Of a stretch of 64,000 bases of DNA, positions 60,603 to 64,000 are shown one piece after another. Numbering within the stretch: the first letter of the stretch is position 1; each line of letters begins with the position of its first letter. Location of the stretch: positions 164,689 through 228,688 of the forward strand of contig CAVOUB010000002.1 in the NCBI GenBank assembly GCA_963699495.1, written 5' to 3'. The notes beneath the pieces are model-generated. The model worked only from the letters and a program-made list of their open reading frames with translations. It ran no database searches and was not told the DNA's origin. This DNA is from JAIBJN01 sp963699495. GTDB taxonomy: Bacteria > Actinomycetota > Thermoleophilia > Gaiellales > Gaiellaceae. A program made the translations under genes and the position numbers.

Positions 60603-60665
60603 CTCAGTTGGGAGAGCACCAGCTCGACAAGCTGGGGGTCACTGGTTCGAGCCCAGTACCGCCCA
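60593..60665 (+). tRNA. tRNA-Val (GAC)
   Basis: Acceptor GGGCGGT / ACCGCCC, D arm GCTC..GAGC, anticodon stem CCAGC / GCTGG with loop TCGACAA, 5-nt variable loop, T arm ACTGG-TTCGAGC-CCAGT, discriminator A. Anticodon GAC reads valine. CCA is not encoded (next bases CCT). Position 33 is C where U is nearly universal. Followed by a good intrinsic terminator. Confidence 0.9.
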
Positions 60666-60676
60666 CCTCACGAAAG

Positions 60677-60696
60677 CCCCGCCAGACGGGGTTTTT
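60677..60696 (+). terminator. Intrinsic terminator of tRNA-Val
   Basis: Stem CCCCG / CGGGG with loop CCAGA followed directly by five T. The clearest Rho-independent terminator in the window. Confidence 0.9.
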
Positions 60697-60762
60697 CTAT
60701 GGAAGAGCCGAGAGGCGACCTCTCCTTGCCCGGCTGGCGGTAAGCGTTTGGTAAGCCGGGGC

Positions 60763-60789
60763 TTGACAAACGCAAGCCTCGCGTACGGT
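60763..60789 (+). promoter_or_regulatory. Candidate promoter facing the TIR gene
   Basis: Consensus TTGACA (60763-60768), 15-bp spacer, TACGGT (60784-60789). An ATG follows at 60798, as in the leaderless genes, opening a 71-codon frame to 61013 that overlaps the TIR gene's 3' end. Its third-position GC is well below local genes (about 60% by hand), so coding is doubtful. Otherwise the 344 nt between tRNA-Val and the TIR gene hold no recognisable gene. Confidence 0.4.
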
Positions 60790-61009
60790 GGAACGCGATG
60801 ACCGTAGCCTCCGACAGGGGCCGGTGTGGCTCCTCGAGGACGTCTAGACGGCCATGCGCCCGAGCCGGCGGTGCGCCTCAGGCGGGGGTGTCTTTTGGAC
60901 GCGGGACGACGTTGAGCGATGGGCTACGAAGCGTGGACGCTCGGCCGGAGAGCTGTCCCGTGAGCCGGAGAAATCCGGATCGTTCGCTTCTTCGTGCATG
61001 TTCTGAGCC

Positions 61010-63119
61010 CTAGACGAACTGACCGACGACGATCGTCACCGTCGAGCCGGGGGCGCTTGCGAGTTTCCCTGCGGGTCCTGGTCAGCACGATGCCTTCCTG
61101 AGTCGGGTCGGCGACGTCCTGGAGGATCAGGCGCGGCCGGAACCCGGCGGCCTCGAGCACGGCCCTGGCGTTGTCTCCTGCTGGCCGATCACGTCCGGGA
61201 CGAGCTCAGTGGCTACCGTAGGCGTTTCCGTGGTCGTGGGCGTTTCCGTGGTCGTGGGCGTTTCCGTGGTCGTCCCCGGAACATGGCCTGTGATCTTCCG
61301 AGGCTCGCCCTTGCAAACCTTGACGAGACCCCAGGTTGCTGCGAATTGGGCAGAGTTACCGCGGGTGGAGATGATTCCCACCGCGAGCGCCTTGCCGCCG
61401 TCGATCCAGCGGGCCGGGATCTTCCTCCGACGAAAAGAAGGCGTGGGGACGAGACTCGTTACGCCGTCCTCCGTTTTCCAGACCTGCGCCTGGATCGTCA
61501 TCGCCCCCGGGTCGATCGTCAGATAGAGATCAACGACATCGGGCCCCGGGAGCTCTAGCGCCTCCGCTTTGGAGTACTTGCTCACTCCCCCATACTCGCC
61601 CAGAAACCTCACTCCCTTGCCGCCACCAACGGCAAGCCTCACATAGTTTTCCTGATCCCCGGTCCCGACGAAGAGGCCCATAGCCTGCCCTTCTTCCGGC
61701 CCGTCATCCGCAAAGGGTTCGACCAGACGGGCGTGGGCCGTGAACGGCTCGTGCGGCACGCGGATCCCGAACTGGAAGGCATTTCGCTGGTCGTTCTCCT
61801 CTTCGAGCGCACTTCCCTGTCCGACGGGGCTGACCTTGAACCTCCCGTGATCAACAGTCACGTTGTCCGGATCGAAGAGCTCGTCGTAGGGGGTCGTCCC
61901 ATTGGTCATCAACCCAGTGAAGCCGGAATTCTGAACCGTGCCGGCCATCGGATCGTCGAAGGTCAAGGTGACTGGAAGTTCCTTCCCCTCTTCGGGATCG
62001 AGCGCGAATGGATCTTCAGCATCGGGCAACCTGTCACCGTCGGCGTCGCCCGACTTGGGCAAGACCGCGTCCCCCGTCGCAGGCCGTGTCGTTGTCAATC
62101 CTTCGGTAGCCGCCTCTCTTCGGAGTCGAGACCAGGACCAGCGCACTGGCGATCCCCGCGATGGCGAGGGCAAGGAGCGCCGAGGCAAAGAGCACGTGCT
62201 TTCGGCTGAGGCGCCGCCGCTCATGGCCCTCCGTGTGGATTCCAGGTGGTACGGACGCCGTTCGTTCTCGTAACCGCTCGCGCCCGCGCGCCCCGTGCTG
62301 GCGGTCCTCCCGCTGACGTGCAGCTTCAGTCGGAAAGGGAAGAGCGCCATGCCTCTCGCGCTCCGCCGGGTCCTTCTCAGCTTCCTCCCGCTCGGCGCGC
62401 TCCTTCTCGGCCTGGTCAGCCTGCTCCTTCTCCAGTCTTGCTCGTTCTTCGCGCTCGTGCTCGGCTCGTTCGGCCGCCACTCGCTCGGCGCGCTCTCTTT
62501 CGAGCCGTTCCTCATCGGCCCGTTCGCGCTCGGCACGCTCGGCCTGTTCCCGCTTCGCTTGCTCCCGTGTCTTTTCCTCCTCGACCTTCTTGAGCCACGC
62601 GACCAGCCTGCCGACGTCATATGACCAGCGTGCGTCACTAAGCTCCACGGCGTTGCGGTGAACGAACGCCTGGAACGTTTCAGGCAACTCCTCGACGCTT
62701 GGCATCTCAGCCCCTTGAACCAGCGCCGGGACGACCGGGATGTCGCGCTCAAGAGCCGCCTCAATCTCTAGGCGCACAAAGTCTTGCGGGTTGTCGAGTC
62801 GGCGCCGCCCCTTTGGGTCGACCGCGTTCAGCCACCGCCTACCGATGACCGCGATAAAGACATCACAGGAGCCGACAGCCTCCTCGATGACGCGGCGGAA
62901 GTCGACACCTGGGGCCATCGTGTCGATGTCCATGAAGATCTGGTCTCTACGGAAGCCGGGATCTTCACGACCTACGCCTCCGTAACACAGAAAGTCGAAC
63001 AGGCGGCCAGCGTGACCGGACGCGTCCTCGCGGCGGTAGCTGAGAAAAATCCGAAAGTCGGCCGCGCCGCGCAGATCAGCGGTGCTACTTGCGTCCTGGT
63101 GCTCGGTTTGGTCGGCCAC
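61010..63119 (-). CDS. Transmembrane TIR-domain protein with Ca-binding, lectin-like and PASTA extracellular part (indels)
   Basis: Cytoplasmic TIR domain (FRIFLSYRREDASGHAGRLF, FMDIDTMAPGVDF, FVRLEIEAALER with the putative NADase Glu), then a long Glu/Arg/Ala coiled coil, a basic patch and one membrane span (LFASALLALAIAGIASALVLV). Outside: Asp-rich thrombospondin-3-like loop (DADGDRLPDAED), a beta-rich lectin/LamG-like domain (LYLTIDPGAMTIQAQVWK), a TTTETP linker and one PASTA domain (ARAVLEAAGFRPRLIL). Frame breaks: one extra G near 62087; near 61175 and twice in the last 80 nt. GTG 63119 or ATG 63224 are possible starts. Composition is less GC-rich than its neighbours. Confidence 0.75.
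61223..61273. repeat. Tandem 18-bp repeat (2.8 copies) in the TIR gene linker
   Basis: Unit CGTTTCCGTGGTCGTGGG repeated in register; on the minus strand it encodes the Thr/Glu/Pro linker (TTTETP) before the PASTA domain. Copy number may vary between strains. Confidence 0.85.
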
Positions 63120-63293
63120 GTGACCGTGGTCCCGCGGAGGACGCCTCGCGGGGAAAACCTCATCTAGTGTGCCAACCAACGTTGCTCTTGACAAGGTGCA
63201 GGGATCTCGCCGCCCATTTCCCATGAGCGCTGTTGCCGATCGCGAGTCCCGTCGCTCATGCAGAGCGAGTTCGGGCAACCACGCGGCGATCCC

Positions 63294-64000
63294 CTAGCTG
63301 TCCAGCCCGAACCGCTCGACTAGCCAGTTCGCCCGGTCCGCCCGCGCCTGCGCGTTCAGGTCGTGATCCGCGTCGTAGAAGTCGATCCTCTTCGGCTCGC
63401 TCGCTGCGTCCGCCTGCTCTTGGCCCTGCTCCGGGGTCGGCGCCTCGTCCTGCTCGCCGAACTGGAAGTACACCGCGTTCGGGGCGACGTCGCCCAGGTA
63501 CTCGACCGCGTCGTACGGCTCGATCAGCTCCGCGTAGCCCTCCAGTCCCTCCAGGCCCCGCTCCTCGCCGATCCGCAGCAGATGCTCGCTCAGCCTCGGC
63601 ACGCCCGACATGAGGACGAAGGAGCCGACGCGGCGCTCGACTCCGGCGAAGTTGGCACCGAGTGAGCCGCCCCAGCTGTGCCCGATGTAGGCCAGCCGGC
63701 TCGGATCGACGTCCTCCTGCTCCACGAGGAAGTCCACCGCGCGGCGGAGCTCCACGACCAGCTGGCTGAGGCGGGCGGGGTCGCCGTCGGTGAAGTCGAC
63801 GTCGGGAGGGCGCGGGGGCCGCGCGAACGGGGCATCGGGCAGGACCGAGGCGATGCCGCGCTGGGCGAGCTCGATCGCCTCGCCCATGAACGTGACGCGC
63901 TGGCCGGGGCTGCCGTGCATGAAGACGACCGCCGGGAACGGGCCGTCGCCTGCAGGAGTCACGTAGTAGGCGGTGATGCGGCCCTCCGGGCCCGCGTAGG
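63294..64000 (-). CDS. Alpha/beta hydrolase (5' end outside the window)
   Basis: Dienelactone-hydrolase / prolyl-oligopeptidase-like fold: oxyanion segment PAVVFMHGSPGQ, nucleophile elbow YIGHSWGGSLG (Ser), acid likely in YFQFGEQDEAPTP, and His in FYDADHDLNAQ. No substrate can be assigned. Reading continues to the window edge (YAGPEGRITAYYVTPAGDG), so the N-terminus is missing. The 174 nt between its stop and the GTG of the TIR gene hold no other feature; the two may be co-transcribed. Confidence 0.85.
   Translation of the reverse strand, partial: YAGPEGRITAYYVTPAGDGPFPAVVFMHGSPGQRVTFMGEAIELAQRGIASVLPDAPFARPPRPPDVDFTDGDPARLSQLVVELRRAVDFLVEQEDVDPSRLAYIGHSWGGSLGANFAGVERRVGSFVLMSGVPRLSEHLLRIGEERGLEGLEGYAELIEPYDAVEYLGDVAPNAVYFQFGEQDEAPTPEQGQEQADAASEPKRIDFYDADHDLNAQARADRANWLVERFGLDS

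Noticed and set aside
60798..61013. A 71-residue leaderless protein
   Set aside because: Third-position GC is much lower than in real genes here and the frame overlaps the TIR gene; kept only as a note.
61223..61273. CRISPR-like direct repeats
   Set aside because: The units are contiguous, in frame and encode a Thr/Glu/Pro linker; there are no spacers.
60593..63293. Genomic island integrated at tRNA-Val
   Set aside because: I see no repeat of the tRNA 3' end downstream and no integrase nearby, although the TIR gene looks compositionally different.

Overview
This is 64 kb of very GC-rich, densely coding chromosome from an actinobacterium, most likely a member of the Thermoleophilia (Gaiellales/Solirubrobacterales type). 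That placement is inference. It rests on the GC-rich third codon positions, many GTG starts, the actinobacterial gene order polA - rpsA - coaE - uvrB - uvrA, and many genes whose start codon lies only 6-9 nt after a TANNNT -10 box (leaderless transcripts).

Layout. 1-1.3 kb: the end of a branched-chain amino acid ABC transporter (livG, livF). 1.4-13 kb: polA, rpsA, coaE, a lytic transglycosylase and uvrB, interrupted by a pair of dispersed palindromes, an acetyltransferase remnant, a beta-propeller protein, and a secreted sulfatase beside a second RTX-tailed secreted protein. 13-22 kb: secreted and lipoprotein genes, a large LuxR-type regulator, two phosphoesterase-fold genes, small membrane proteins and an unusual HAL-like lyase. 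22-31 kb: uvrA, membrane proteins, the pantothenate genes (DUF2520 reductase, panC, panB), msrB-msrA, a DCC oxidoreductase and an FmdB zinc ribbon. 31-39 kb: type 4 uracil-DNA glycosylase, the t6A operon (tsaE-tsaB-rimI-tsaD), a subtilase, glutamate dehydrogenase, a glutaredoxin-like protein and Rex. 39-46 kb: an integrase fossil, a cupredoxin, an ECF sigma/anti-sigma pair, a YbdK-type ligase, mtnP and a K+-independent H+-pyrophosphatase. 46-50 kb: HAD and VanZ genes, and a cobalamin riboswitch driving a B12 ABC transporter. 50-56 kb: a CinA-like protein, an M55 aminopeptidase, a second palindrome pair, pcrA, an Eis-type acetyltransferase, an M23 peptidase and a RibD/DHFR-fold reductase. 56-60 kb: a co-directional citrate-lyase-like / CoA-ligase / VOC / GST module. 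60-64 kb: tRNA-Val, then a TIR-domain transmembrane protein with an extracellular Ca-binding/lectin-like/PASTA part, and the end of an alpha/beta hydrolase gene.

Two general points affect how the annotation is read. First, at least eight genes (livF, polA, a GNAT remnant, the beta-propeller gene, the HAL-like gene, the DUF2520 gene, hppA and the TIR gene) are broken by single-base indels, nearly all of them one extra base. Essential genes such as polA are hit three times, so I read most of these as assembly or sequencing errors. Joined CDS extents are given. Second, leaderless starts helped choose the start codons of uvrB, pcrA, rex and others.

The most unusual items are the TIR receptor-like protein (61-63.1 kb), the HAL-fold lyase whose MIO triad reads Ala-Ala-Gly (20.8 kb), the CoA-ligase/citrate-lyase-like module (56.4-59.8 kb), and the twin palindromes near 4 kb and 51.7 kb.
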